Shown here: in pieces, positions 43,492 to 52,667 of the stretch
How positions within the stretch are numbered: position 1 is the first letter of the stretch
Layout of the letters: each line of letters begins with the position of its first letter
Assembly (NCBI GenBank): GCA_023910605.1
Contig: JAAVVV010000001.1
Coordinates: forward strand, 328,501 to 392,500
Source: Bosea sp. (in: a-proteobacteria)
GTDB lineage: Bacteria; Pseudomonadota; Alphaproteobacteria; Rhizobiales; Beijerinckiaceae
Direction of reading: 5' to 3'
Length of the DNA: 64,000 nucleotides
The notes under the pieces: model-generated
The model's input: only the letters and a program-made list of their open reading frames with translations
Told to the model about the DNA's origin: nothing
Databases searched by the model: none
Translations under genes and position numbers: made by a program

Positions 43492-44385
43492 TCATGAGGC
43501 GCTGTCGAGCGTGGGGTCGAGTCGGTCGCGCAGCCAATCGCCGAACAGGCTGACAGACAGCGTTGTCAGGAAAATCACCATGCCGGGACAGACCGCGATC
43601 CACCACGCTTGCAGCAGATAGTTGCGGCCCGCGCCCAGCATCTGGCCGAGCGATGTGCCTGGAGGCTGCACGCCGAGCCCAAGGAAAGAAAGCGTGGTTT
43701 CAAGCAGTATGACCCAGGGAAATGTGATGGTCATCTGCACCACCAGTGATGCGGCGATGTTGGGCAACACATGCCTGATGTTGACACGGTTGATGTCTGC
43801 TCCCAGCGACTGGACCGCGCGGATATAGAGCGCAGCCTGTTCCGACATCACCAGCCCGCGCACGAGGCGCGTATAGCGCTCCCAGCCCTCAAGGCTGACC
43901 AGCACGATGAAGATCATGAGGTTTGAACCAAGCAGCGCAATGAATGCGATGGCAATGAAAAAAGCCGGCAGTGCTGCCTGCACATCAACCATCATCATGA
44001 TGATATCATCCAGCCAGCCGCGCTTGCGTGCGGCAACGTATCCAAGGACCGTGCCGATCACTGCACCGATCAGCGTTCCGGCCAGCGCAATCGCAATCGA
44101 TGTGCGGATGCCGTAGATCAGGCGGCTCAGGATATCGCGTCCCAGATGATCAGTCCCAAGCGCATAGGCCCATTCTCCACCCCAGAAAACTGGCGGGCGC
44201 AGACGGCGGGCCAGATTCTGGGTGGCGAAATCGTAAGGTGTGATGAAAGGTGCAAGGATGGCGACTGCGACCATCAACGCCAGAAAACCGACTGCCAGCC
44301 TGATGCTGAGCGGCATGCCAATGGTGCGGGCAGCAGGCGGCTTAGCAGATATCACCGCCATGTTGACCGGTTCGGCAGAACGCAT
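43492..44385 (-). CDS. Dipeptide-type ABC permease, DppC-like 1
   Basis: A 297-residue permease with six membrane segments. The N-terminal periplasmic motif LGTDHLGRDILSRLIYGIRT is diagnostic for DppC/OppC. The EAA loop reads RAVQSLGADINRVNIRHVLP, and LETTLSFLGLGVQPPGTSLG follows. It overlaps the DppB-like partner by 1 bp (stop/start). There is no ATPase beside it, so it must share the DppD/DppF pair at 48.8-50.8 kb or one elsewhere. Confidence 0.92.
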   Translation of the reverse strand: MRSAEPVNMAVISAKPPAARTIGMPLSIRLAVGFLALMVAVAILAPFITPYDFATQNLARRLRPPVFWGGEWAYALGTDHLGRDILSRLIYGIRTSIAIALAGTLIGAVIGTVLGYVAARKRGWLDDIIMMMVDVQAALPAFFIAIAFIALLGSNLMIFIVLVSLEGWERYTRLVRGLVMSEQAALYIRAVQSLGADINRVNIRHVLPNIAASLVVQMTITFPWVILLETTLSFLGLGVQPPGTSLGQMLGAGRNYLLQAWWIAVCPGMVIFLTTLSVSLFGDWLRDRLDPTLDSAS

Positions 44386-45320
44386 CAGGCGACGCCTCTC
44401 GTACCAAGCGCGTCGAGGCGCGGATCAATCAGCGCGTGGATGATGTCGACGGCAAGATTTGACACGATTATGACGAAAGCCACAAACAGGATGGCGGTCT
44501 GGATGACCGGCAGATCGCGCGACCCCGCAGACGATACCAGCAGCCGGCCCACTCCCGGCCAGGCGAAGATCGTCTCCGTGACCGCAGCGCCCGCGAACAG
44601 CAGCCCGGCTTCGATGCCGAGAAACATCAGCAGCGGTACGGCGGCGTTCGGAAAGACATGGCGCAGCAGCACGGGCAGGCGCGGCACACCCTTGGCGCGT
44701 GCCGTGCGCACAAAGCTCTGGCCCAAAACCTCCAGCATGGCGGTGCGTGTAAAGCGGGCAATCTTGCCAAGCAGGCCGGCCGCCAATGTGAGCGTTGGCA
44801 TGATCAGGTGCCACCAGGTTTCAGTGCCCGAGGATGGCAGCCATCGCAGCGTCAACGCGAATAGCAAGATCAGCAGAATGCCCAGAAAGAAAGTCGGGAT
44901 CGACAAGCCCAGCACGGCCATCGACATGACAATGCGGTCCAGCGCCGAATTGTGCTTCAGCGCCGCGAAAACCCCGAGCGGAATACCGATCATGAGCGCA
45001 AGACCCAGTGCCGCCGCGGCCAGCAAAAGGGTGTTCGGAATGGCCTCAGCCACAACAATGGCGGCCGCGCGTCCGTCGGCGAAAGAGACGCCAAGATCGC
45101 CGCGTGTGACCGCAACCAGAAAGCGGACATATTGCTCAGGAATAGGCCGGTCTATGCCCCAGCGCTCGCGATACTCGGTTTTCACCTCAGGCGGCATGTC
45201 GTCCGGCAGGAGGATATCGGTCGGATCGCCGGCCAGACGCAGCACCACGAACACGGCGGTGACACAGATGGAGAGCGTGAGCACCGCACGCAGCATGCGA
45301 CGGGCAATGAAGGTCAGCAT
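44385..45320 (-). CDS. Dipeptide-type ABC permease, DppB-like 1
   Basis: A 311-residue permease that begins with a membrane helix (MLTFIARRMLRAVLTLSICV). It carries the ERWGIDRPIPEQYVRFL periplasmic segment, the EAA loop RTARAKGVPRLPVLLRHVFP and a terminal DIIHALIDPRLD, all typical of DppB/OppB. A 213-bp gap separates it from the upstream phosphodiesterase gene, which could hold an internal promoter. Confidence 0.92.
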   Translation of the reverse strand: MLTFIARRMLRAVLTLSICVTAVFVVLRLAGDPTDILLPDDMPPEVKTEYRERWGIDRPIPEQYVRFLVAVTRGDLGVSFADGRAAAIVVAEAIPNTLLLAAAALGLALMIGIPLGVFAALKHNSALDRIVMSMAVLGLSIPTFFLGILLILLFALTLRWLPSSGTETWWHLIMPTLTLAAGLLGKIARFTRTAMLEVLGQSFVRTARAKGVPRLPVLLRHVFPNAAVPLLMFLGIEAGLLFAGAAVTETIFAWPGVGRLLVSSAGSRDLPVIQTAILFVAFVIIVSNLAVDIIHALIDPRLDALGTRGVA

Positions 45321-45533
45321 GTCCGCCCCGCGCGGCTTTTGCGCGATGTGCCTCGACAGTTGCTGATCAAATGGCCAAGTCTGTATTGCATCGTCCTCAA
45401 TCGCCTAATGGTGCGAGATGTCAGCGGCGTGACAGAAGCCGGTTGGCCAGCGGCCCACGCGGCTGCCTTTGGTCGAGTTCAAAGCCGGGCATTTCGTCCG
45501 GGCGGACGCCGCGTGAGACGCGATGATCGGATC

Positions 45534-47009
45534 TCAGCCGATCCGGCTGCCATGGACCGGAAACATGTGATTGCCGCGTCGTCTGACACTCAGTCGTTGG
45601 CGAAACGATCCAATCCCAGCCTCGAAGCTTGTGATCGTGGGAGCATGGTTGCGCGTAGCAGCGGCCGTCAGACTGGCGCCGCGCATGCTGGCCGGGGCGT
45701 CGAGCCCAAGCAGGTCAAGCACTGTCGGCGCGATGTCGATGATCCCGGACGGCGCCTCACTCAAGCCGGGCAGTCCGCCACGCGCGGCGCCACCCAGAAT
45801 GAGCACGGTGTTGATTTCATGCCGGTTGAGCCCGCCATGCATGCCGCCGCCGACGGGAACGCCTCCGGTGATCAGTCCAAGGCCCGGTAATCCGTGCGCA
45901 TCTGCCTCGGTCCCCGATCGGAGCACATAAACCAGTTCTGGCTGCCTTGCGTGGTCGAGCCCAACCAGACTTGTGGAGAATGTCCCTTCGACAGCACCTT
46001 GGACGGGATCATCGGAGGGCGTGAACACCATCCCGATTTCGTCGCGCTGCATCAGCCAGCGGGCAATCGCATCGCGGCGCTCCATGTCGCCATCGACCAT
46101 GCGGATCTCGCCCATATTGCCGCCGGTGACCGTGATATCTGCACCATTGATTGCCCGTGACGAGGCACGCGCCGCCCTGTGCCCGGCCTCAGTGAGCCGT
46201 GCAGCGATATCGGCAACGCCGGAGCTTGAAATCTGACCGTGATCCGAGGCGACGATGAGCGCGATCTCGTCCGCGTCAGGCCGCGCCTTGATCACGGCAA
46301 GAATGCGACCGAATGCAGCATCAACCGCTTTCATGATGGCATTGGTTTCGTCAGAGGCCAGGAATTTGTAGTGAAACGAGGTATCGGGCTCATTGAACCA
46401 GATCAGCGCGACGTCCGGGTCCATTTCGCCAAGTACATGCTCTGTGAAAACGCGCATCACATAGTCGGTCTCCTCAAAGCGAGGCAAAGTGCGGGGTGGG
46501 AGCGGCCCGAAACGTTCAACCACCTCATCGACCGCGTGAAGCGTCCGTGTCGCATCGCGCCCCATCACCGAGAACGTCCAATGGCCATTGACGGCGGCGC
46601 GCGGGTTGATCGCATAGGTCGAACCTGCGGAGCCCGAGTGGACCACGGCGAAACTCTTGCCGTGGGTAGCCAGTCTGTCGCCAAGGGTTTCTGGCGCAAT
46701 CAGTGGGCCGGCGAGGCGACTCTCGGCCAGAGCGAGATCGTCAGCCAGAGACGTGTCGAGCACGAAGTCGCGCGTCACCTCGGGGCAGTAGAAACTGTTG
46801 CCGACAATCCCATGAAGGGCTGGTGGCGCACCGGTCGATATCGACGACGTCGCCACCCGTGTCATCGACGGAAACACCGAACGCGCCTCGCGAAACCACA
46901 GGCTATCAGCCGCAAATCCAGCCAGATTCGGCATCCGGGCCGATGTCACCATGTCGGGCCTGAGCCCATCGAACACCACTACAACAACACGTGAAGCTGT
47001 CTGCATCAT
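45534..47009 (-). CDS. Type I phosphodiesterase / nucleotide pyrophosphatase-like enzyme
   Basis: A 491-residue alkaline-phosphatase-superfamily enzyme of the NPP group. VVFDGLRPDMVTSARMPNLA holds the first metal-binding Asp. PSMTRVATSSISTGAPP holds the nucleophile Thr. FNEPDTSFH and VASDHGQISSSG hold further metal ligands, and GGMHGGLNRHE supplies a late His. No signal peptide, so probably cytoplasmic. It starts 1 bp before the end of the DppC-like gene 2, inside the transporter operon, which argues that the imported compound is a phosphodiester or pyrophosphate. Confidence 0.88.
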   Translation of the reverse strand: MMQTASRVVVVVFDGLRPDMVTSARMPNLAGFAADSLWFREARSVFPSMTRVATSSISTGAPPALHGIVGNSFYCPEVTRDFVLDTSLADDLALAESRLAGPLIAPETLGDRLATHGKSFAVVHSGSAGSTYAINPRAAVNGHWTFSVMGRDATRTLHAVDEVVERFGPLPPRTLPRFEETDYVMRVFTEHVLGEMDPDVALIWFNEPDTSFHYKFLASDETNAIMKAVDAAFGRILAVIKARPDADEIALIVASDHGQISSSGVADIAARLTEAGHRAARASSRAINGADITVTGGNMGEIRMVDGDMERRDAIARWLMQRDEIGMVFTPSDDPVQGAVEGTFSTSLVGLDHARQPELVYVLRSGTEADAHGLPGLGLITGGVPVGGGMHGGLNRHEINTVLILGGAARGGLPGLSEAPSGIIDIAPTVLDLLGLDAPASMRGASLTAAATRNHAPTITSFEAGIGSFRQRLSVRRRGNHMFPVHGSRIG

Positions 47010-47010
47010 C

Positions 47011-47886
47011 TCATCTCAACGTTGGATCAAGCTTGTCGCGCAGCCAGTCGCCAAGGACGGAAACGGCCAGCGTCGTGAACACGATGGTCAGGGCCGGGCT
47101 GAGCATGATCCAAGGCGCGCGAGTGATGTATTCGCGGCCATAGCCGACCATGTTGCCGAGACTGGTCATCGGCGGCTGCACGCCGAGCCCGAGGAAGGAC
47201 AGCCCGCTTTCAAGCAGGATCACCTCTGGAAAGACAAGCGTCATCGAGACGATCAGCGTGGAGGCGATGTTGGGCAGGATGTGGCGCAGATAAACCCGCA
47301 TGGGCGAGGCGCCGAGCTGGCGGCAGGCGGAGGCATAGCCCTGCGCGCTTGCCGAGATCGCCAACCCGCGTGAGATGCGGGCATAACGCTCCCAGCCAAA
47401 CAGGCCCATCAGGCCAATGAGCAGCGCCAGCGAATTGCCGAAGAAGGCAAGCACCGAAAGCGCCAGGATCAGGAACGGCATGGAGGCCTGAAAATCAGCC
47501 AGCATCAGCACGATCTGCTCGACGAAGCCACGAAAGTAAGCGGCGAGGAAGCCGAGCGTGGTGCCGAGCACCGCCGAAATGATCGACGCACCAAAGGCAA
47601 TGAGAAGCGAGATGCGGATCGACATCAGCAGGCGCGAAAGCACATCGCGGCCAAGCTCGTCTGTGCCCAGGATATGCGGGAATGCGCCCGGCGGCGCCAG
47701 CCGGTTGCGCAGGTTTGGCGAAGTGTAGACAAACGGGCTGATCAGGGGCGCGAAGATTGCGACCAGGATCATGCCGATCAGCCAGAGCAGCGCGATCTTG
47801 ACCAGAAGCGGCATGTCATGGCCCCGCCTTTTTCGGCTGACCACCGGATGCCCTGAAGTGGTTCCGGGCAGTGCGTGATCGCTCAT
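47011..47886 (-). CDS. Dipeptide-type ABC permease, DppC-like 2
   Basis: A 291-residue DppC/OppC-type permease: LGTDELGRDVLSRLLMSIRI, EAA loop ACRQLGASPMRVYLRHILPN, and LESGLSFLGLGVQPPMTSLG. It is parallel in layout to DppC-like 1 but only moderately similar in sequence. Overlaps the DppB-like partner by 4 bp. The phosphodiesterase gene follows directly. Confidence 0.92.
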   Translation of the reverse strand: MSDHALPGTTSGHPVVSRKRRGHDMPLLVKIALLWLIGMILVAIFAPLISPFVYTSPNLRNRLAPPGAFPHILGTDELGRDVLSRLLMSIRISLLIAFGASIISAVLGTTLGFLAAYFRGFVEQIVLMLADFQASMPFLILALSVLAFFGNSLALLIGLMGLFGWERYARISRGLAISASAQGYASACRQLGASPMRVYLRHILPNIASTLIVSMTLVFPEVILLESGLSFLGLGVQPPMTSLGNMVGYGREYITRAPWIMLSPALTIVFTTLAVSVLGDWLRDKLDPTLR

Positions 47887-48815
47887 GACGCCTTCCCCGC
47901 GTTCTGGCGCAGGCGCGGATCAAGGAAGCCGTACAGGAAATCGACGATCAGGTTTGAGGTGACCATCGTGGCTGCGACCAGCAGGAGAATGCACTGCACC
48001 ACCGCCAGATCACGGTTTGCGACTGCGACAACCAGAAGCCGCCCAACGCCCGGCCATGAGAAAACACTCTCCACAACGACCGCCCCGGCGATCAGCGTGC
48101 CGATCATGAAACCGACAATGGTGACAGTCGGGATGGCGGCATTGGGCAAGGCATGGCCGACGATGACATCGCGCCATGGCACGCCCTTGGCGCTAGCCGT
48201 ACGGATGAACGGCTGACCCAGAACCTCCAGCATGGCACTGCGGGTGAAGCGCGCCAGCACCGCCGCGCCGCCAATGCCGAGCGTGATGACTGGCAAGATG
48301 GCATGCCGCCAGCTATCCTGCCCGCCCGATGGCAGCCAGCCGAGCTTGACCGCGAAGATCAGCACCAGCGTCAGGCCAAGCACGAAACTGGGGATGGTGA
48401 AACCAGCGACCGACAGCGTCATCACGATGCGGTCGGCGAGGCTGCCGCGATGCAGGGCCGCATAGATGCCAGCGGGAATGCCAAGCCCGATCTTGATCGC
48501 CAGCGCAGGCAACGTCAGCGCCAGCGTCACCGGAATGCGCTCGGTCACCAGTGCGATAGCGGAGCGCCCATCGCGCATGGAACGACCAAGCTCGCCTTGC
48601 AGGATCGCGCCGAAATAATGAAAATACTGCAGCCAGATCGGATCATCCAGACCCCAGGCCTTGCGGAAGGCGGCGATCACCTCCGGTGGCGCTTCCGGCC
48701 CCATGATGATCTGCGCCGGATCGCCCGACATGCGCAGCACGATGAAGGCGAAGGTGACGACCAGCGCAATGGTGATCATGGCGCGCCCGAGCCTGATGGC
48801 GAAATAGCGCAGCAT
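47883..48815 (-). CDS. Dipeptide-type ABC permease, DppB-like 2
   Basis: A 310-residue DppB/OppB-type permease with six membrane helices. MLRYFAIRLGRAMITIALVV starts the protein, KAWGLDDPIWLQYFHYFGAI is the periplasmic segment, and the EAA loop reads RTASAKGVPWRDVIVGHALP. It ends DFLYGFLDPRLRQ. It overlaps the DppF-like gene by 1 bp. Pairs with DppC-like 2. Confidence 0.92.
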   Translation of the reverse strand: MLRYFAIRLGRAMITIALVVTFAFIVLRMSGDPAQIIMGPEAPPEVIAAFRKAWGLDDPIWLQYFHYFGAILQGELGRSMRDGRSAIALVTERIPVTLALTLPALAIKIGLGIPAGIYAALHRGSLADRIVMTLSVAGFTIPSFVLGLTLVLIFAVKLGWLPSGGQDSWRHAILPVITLGIGGAAVLARFTRSAMLEVLGQPFIRTASAKGVPWRDVIVGHALPNAAIPTVTIVGFMIGTLIAGAVVVESVFSWPGVGRLLVVAVANRDLAVVQCILLLVAATMVTSNLIVDFLYGFLDPRLRQNAGKAS

Positions 48816-49816
48816 CAGGCGGCCTTTTCGATTGCGGCGCTGGAAGGCTCAATCAGATGGCAGGCAACACGGCGCCCCAGGCCCTGATCGACCGGCAACA
48901 GCGCAGGTTTTTCAACCTTGCATCGCTCCGTGGCGAACGGGCAACGTGGATGGAAGCTGCAGCCGCCCGGCCGATTGGCTGGGTTTGGCGGCTCGCCCTT
49001 CAGCACGATGCGCTGTTGGTCGGGCATGCGCAGCGTCACCGGAGCCGCGGAGACAAGCGCGCGGGTGTAGGGATGCAGCGGCTCGGCGAACAAATCATCC
49101 GCATCGCCCACCTCGACAAAATCACCGAGATACATGACCGCTACGCGTCTGGAGACCTGCCGCACCACCCGCAGGTCATGGCTGATGAACAGCATGGCAA
49201 TGCCGAACTCTGCCTGCAGATCGACCAGAAGGTTCACGACCTGTGCCTGGATCGAGACGTCCAGCGCCGAAACCGGCTCGTCGCACACCAGAAAATCAGG
49301 TCTTGTCATGAGCGCGCGCGCAAGCACCACGCGCTGACGCTGCCCGCCCGAGAGTTCGTGAGGATAACGGCCCATCTGTTCAACTGAAAGCCCGACGCGG
49401 GCCAGCATCTCCTGCGCACGCAGCAGACGTTGCGCAGGATCGCCCAACCGGTGGATATCCAGCGGCTCCTGAACCTGGGCGATTACCGGCAGGCGGCGAT
49501 CAAGCGCGCCGAGCGGGTCCTGATAGATCATTTGCATGCGCGCGCGCTGAGCCCGCCACGCCAGACTGCCGGAGGCGGGAATTGGCTGGCCGATGAACCG
49601 CACTTGCCCCTCATCGGGAGGCTCCAGGCCGAGGGCCATGCGCCCCATGGTTGACTTGCCTGAGCCGGACTCGCCAACGATGCCCAATGTCTCGCCAGCG
49701 GCAATGCTGAAACTGACGCGGTTGACCGCGCGCACTTTCGTGATGGCACCGAACAGCCCACGCCGCGAGCCATAGGTGCGCGAAAGGTCCGTGGCAGTGA
49801 GCAAGGCGGCGCTCAT
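48815..49816 (-). CDS. Dipeptide-type ABC ATPase, DppF/OppF-like
   Basis: A 333-residue ATPase with Walker [14 protein letters not shown], signature LSGGQRQRVVLARAL, Walker B FLVCDEPVSALD and switch LFISHDLRV. The C-terminal oligopeptide-transporter domain has RPGGCSFHPRCPFATERC, the cysteine segment that binds an iron-sulfur cluster in related proteins. It overlaps dppD-like by 4 bp and is followed by DppB-like 2. Confidence 0.92.
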   Translation of the reverse strand: MSAALLTATDLSRTYGSRRGLFGAITKVRAVNRVSFSIAAGETLGIVGESGSGKSTMGRMALGLEPPDEGQVRFIGQPIPASGSLAWRAQRARMQMIYQDPLGALDRRLPVIAQVQEPLDIHRLGDPAQRLLRAQEMLARVGLSVEQMGRYPHELSGGQRQRVVLARALMTRPDFLVCDEPVSALDVSIQAQVVNLLVDLQAEFGIAMLFISHDLRVVRQVSRRVAVMYLGDFVEVGDADDLFAEPLHPYTRALVSAAPVTLRMPDQQRIVLKGEPPNPANRPGGCSFHPRCPFATERCKVEKPALLPVDQGLGRRVACHLIEPSSAAIEKAA

Positions 49817-50808
49817 GCGGCCTCGAATTGGCGCTGGTCTTTTCGCGCTGGCTCATGGGGATCAAGCACGCAGGCGAGCCGACGCCCTGTCTCGGCGCTG
49901 CGAAGCGTTAGCGGGGAAATGAGACAGGCATCCGTCACCTCGCTGCAGCGCGGCGCAAAGGCGCAGCCCTTCGGCAGCGCGCGCGGGTCAGGCACAACAC
50001 CGGGGATCGAGACCAGCTTGCGGCGTGCCCCTCCGAGAGGCGGTAGCGAGTGCAGAAGTCCGCGTGCATAGGGGTGTCGGGGGGCTGCGAACAGATCGGC
50101 CGCCGGCGCTTCCTCGACGATGCGCCCGGCATACATCACCGCGACGCGGTCGCAGGTTTCCGCAATGACACCGAGATCATGGCTGATCAGCACCAGTGCC
50201 ATGCCCATCTCGCGGCGGACAGTGTTGATCAAATCGAGGATTTGTGCCTGAATGGTGACATCCAATGCCGTTGTGGGCTCGTCGGCCACCAGAATGTCTG
50301 GCTCCCCGGCCAGCGCCATGGCAATCATCACGCGCTGGTTCTGGCCGCCTGAAAACTCATGCGGATAGGACGACAGGCGGCGTTCCGCATCGGGAATGCC
50401 GACCAGATCAAACAGCCTTTTCGCCTCCGCCTTGATTGCAGCACCCGAAAGCCCGCGATGCAGCGCCAAGGCCTCGCCGATCTGTGTGCCGACCTTCAGC
50501 ACAGGGTTTAGTGCGCTGGTCGGGTCCTGAAAGATCATCGCGACGCGACCACCACGGACCTTATCCAGTGTTTCAGGCATTGCACCGATCAGTTCGAGGC
50601 CGTCAAGCCTTGCACTTCCGGAAACGCGCGCCTTGCCCGGCAGGAGGCCAAGCGCCGCAAGCCAGGTGACCGACTTGCCGGACCCTGACTCGCCGACGAG
50701 ACCGAGAGCCTCGCCCTTGCCAATCGAAAGGTCGATGCCATGCAAAACCGTGATCCCGTCGAAGCTGACAGTCAGCCCCGACAGGGTAAATTGTGTGGAA
50801 GGTATCAT
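49813..50808 (-). CDS. Dipeptide-type ABC ATPase, DppD/OppD-like
   Basis: A 331-residue ATPase with Walker [13 protein letters not shown], signature [15 protein letters not shown], Walker [15 protein letters not shown] and switch LISHDLGV. The C-terminus has [17 protein letters not shown]. Start choice: ATG 50808 ([11 protein letters not shown]) lies 13 bp past the stop of the binding-protein gene. ATG 50829 overlaps that gene and would add seven residues. It is the first of the only ATPase pair for two permease sets. Confidence 0.92.
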   Translation of the reverse strand: MIPSTQFTLSGLTVSFDGITVLHGIDLSIGKGEALGLVGESGSGKSVTWLAALGLLPGKARVSGSARLDGLELIGAMPETLDKVRGGRVAMIFQDPTSALNPVLKVGTQIGEALALHRGLSGAAIKAEAKRLFDLVGIPDAERRLSSYPHEFSGGQNQRVMIAMALAGEPDILVADEPTTALDVTIQAQILDLINTVRREMGMALVLISHDLGVIAETCDRVAVMYAGRIVEEAPAADLFAAPRHPYARGLLHSLPPLGGARRKLVSIPGVVPDPRALPKGCAFAPRCSEVTDACLISPLTLRSAETGRRLACVLDPHEPARKDQRQFEAA

Positions 50809-50821
50809 GATCCGGCTGGCC

Positions 50822-52456
50822 TCAGACATAGTTGCCGGGCCGGAAGTCCATGGCGAAGGCTGGCGAAGCTTTCCAGCGCAGTGCTTTCGGCTTTGCCGTG
50901 AAGGTCGCGTTCTGGTGCAGCACCGTGTAGGCGGGGTCCTCGCGCTCACAGATTTCTAGCATCCGCCGGAACGCGGTTTTCCGCTTTGCACGATCGGTCG
51001 AGGTTTCGAGTACCTCCGAGAGTTGGTTCATCTCGGCATTTGTCCATTCGCCGGCCTGCTGCTGCGAGCCGTTGGGACCGTGCTGGTTGACGATTGACGA
51101 AACAGGATCGCTGAACGGGGCGGAGTTGGACCAATCGCGAATGGCTCTGGCCTCGCCACGTGCCATGATCTGCGACCAGTTCTCGACTGTATTGATCTGG
51201 ACGTTCAGCCCAACCGACCGCCACATCTCGACCAGCACCTGCGCTGTGGAGTTCTGGTTGGTGTAATAGTTGTTCAGCATGCGGTATGGGATCGGGTCGC
51301 CCTTGTATCCGGACTGCCGCAAGAGATCGCGGGCCAGCGTCGGGTTGAATTCCGGCACCGTCCAATCGGCATGGAACATATCTCCGTAATACTCCCACTG
51401 CAGTCCGGCGGGAACCTTGGTGCGGCCAGCCCAGAGCGAGTCGACGATGGCCTGGCGGTCGATGGAGTGGGTCAGCGCGCGGCGGACCAGCGGGTTCTGA
51501 AGCTGGGCATGGTTCTTGTCGAACACCGTCAGGCGGTGGTTGAGGATCGTGCCGCCCTGCACCTCGAAAGCGGCGTTCTTCTCGATGTCCGAGATCTGGT
51601 CCGGCGGAATGTCGCAGGCGAACTGATACTGGCCTGACAAGAGCCCGGCGATGCGGCTCGGCACTTCGGGCACCTCGACGAAACGGATGCGGCGCAGCGG
51701 TGGACGCCCGCCCCAATACTCGTCATGGGCTTCGAGCGTCAGCGAGTTGTCGGGCCGGAATTCGACGACCTTGTAAGGACCGGTGGTGATCGGCTTGCGG
51801 GCCCAGTCGAGATAGCTTGCGGCATCTTCCCAGCCCTTGCGGCTCATGATGTCGGAACCGTAGCGGGCAAGACGGCCCTCGAGGGTTACGTCAGGAGTCG
51901 CGTTATAAAAACGAACCGTATACTTATCGATGGCTTCTACCCGGGCCAGATCTGGCCAGGCGCGACGTGCAATAGCTGTGACTTCAGGCGGTAGCTCCTT
52001 GCCGGGGCGCGGCGCAGGAATGCGACCCTCAACACGGATGACCGTCCGGTTCTTAGGTTCGGTATTCCCGAACATGCGCTCACGCGAGAACGTAAAAACG
52101 ACGTCCTCGGCTGTCATTTCCTCGCCGTTATGGAACTTGACGCCCTGACGCAACTTGAGTTCGACGGTCTGGTCGTCGATGCGCCTCCATTCCGTGGCGA
52201 GCCCCGGACGCGGAGACAGGTTGCCTAGCCAGTCGCGGCTGATCAGCCCTTCCCAGATCGAGGTAAAAAATACACGCTCGCCAACATTGGATTGCTCGCG
52301 CAGCACGTCGAGCACATTGGAGTTGGTAATTTTCTGCACTGCGATGGTGATCGAGGCGCGGGTGTCGGATTGGCCGATGGCGAAGTTCGGCAAGGCCGAT
52401 GCGCCAAGCGCGCTTACGCCAAGCTGAAGCGCCCTACGTCGTGTGAAAGCCGTCAT
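50822..52456 (-). CDS. Peptide/nickel-type ABC solute-binding protein 2 (SBP family 5)
   Basis: A 544-residue family 5 binding protein. TRRRALQLGVSALGASALPN forms a Tat-like signal ending near AIGQ. Core motifs: LRQGVKFHNGEEMTAEDVVF, TTGPYKVVEFRPDNSLTLEA, LVRRALTHSIDRQAIVDSLW, and a C-terminal DPAYTVLHQNATFTAKPKAL. It is clearly a paralogue of binding protein 1 at 41850. First gene of the long reverse operon, with an inverted repeat 40 bp upstream of its start. Confidence 0.92.
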   Translation of the reverse strand: MTAFTRRRALQLGVSALGASALPNFAIGQSDTRASITIAVQKITNSNVLDVLREQSNVGERVFFTSIWEGLISRDWLGNLSPRPGLATEWRRIDDQTVELKLRQGVKFHNGEEMTAEDVVFTFSRERMFGNTEPKNRTVIRVEGRIPAPRPGKELPPEVTAIARRAWPDLARVEAIDKYTVRFYNATPDVTLEGRLARYGSDIMSRKGWEDAASYLDWARKPITTGPYKVVEFRPDNSLTLEAHDEYWGGRPPLRRIRFVEVPEVPSRIAGLLSGQYQFACDIPPDQISDIEKNAAFEVQGGTILNHRLTVFDKNHAQLQNPLVRRALTHSIDRQAIVDSLWAGRTKVPAGLQWEYYGDMFHADWTVPEFNPTLARDLLRQSGYKGDPIPYRMLNNYYTNQNSTAQVLVEMWRSVGLNVQINTVENWSQIMARGEARAIRDWSNSAPFSDPVSSIVNQHGPNGSQQQAGEWTNAEMNQLSEVLETSTDRAKRKTAFRRMLEICEREDPAYTVLHQNATFTAKPKALRWKASPAFAMDFRPGNYV

Positions 52457-52495
52457 GATCGTCTCTCGGTTTGTTCAAAAAATTGGTATTTTCGA

Positions 52496-52514
52496 TGACA
52501 TGACGTAGATGTCA
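52496..52514. promoter_or_regulatory. Operator-like inverted repeat before the reverse ABC operon
   Basis: TGACAT-GACGTAG-ATGTCA, six-base arms with a seven-base spacer, 40 bp upstream of the binding-protein start. This size and place suit a dimeric transcription factor; none is encoded nearby. No clear -35/-10 pair was found. Confidence 0.45.
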
Positions 52515-52667
52515 GGACACTGCACCGACGATCTGACTTGTCAGTTCTACAATCCTCCGTTTGCGCGACAGGGTGATGACAGCAGCTTCACGAAGTGAGG
52601 ATTTATTGGGGTCGTTTGCGGTGGGGTGTAGAATCCTACGCTAAGGGTTTGGCCATGGCGTTGATGA

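Noticed and set aside
52583..52603. CTTCACGAAGTGAGGATTT resembles the IS3-type left end near 14240 (CTTCACGAAGGGAGGAATT)
   Set aside because: Only 19 bases with two mismatches and no transposase fragment beside it; not enough to call an IS end.
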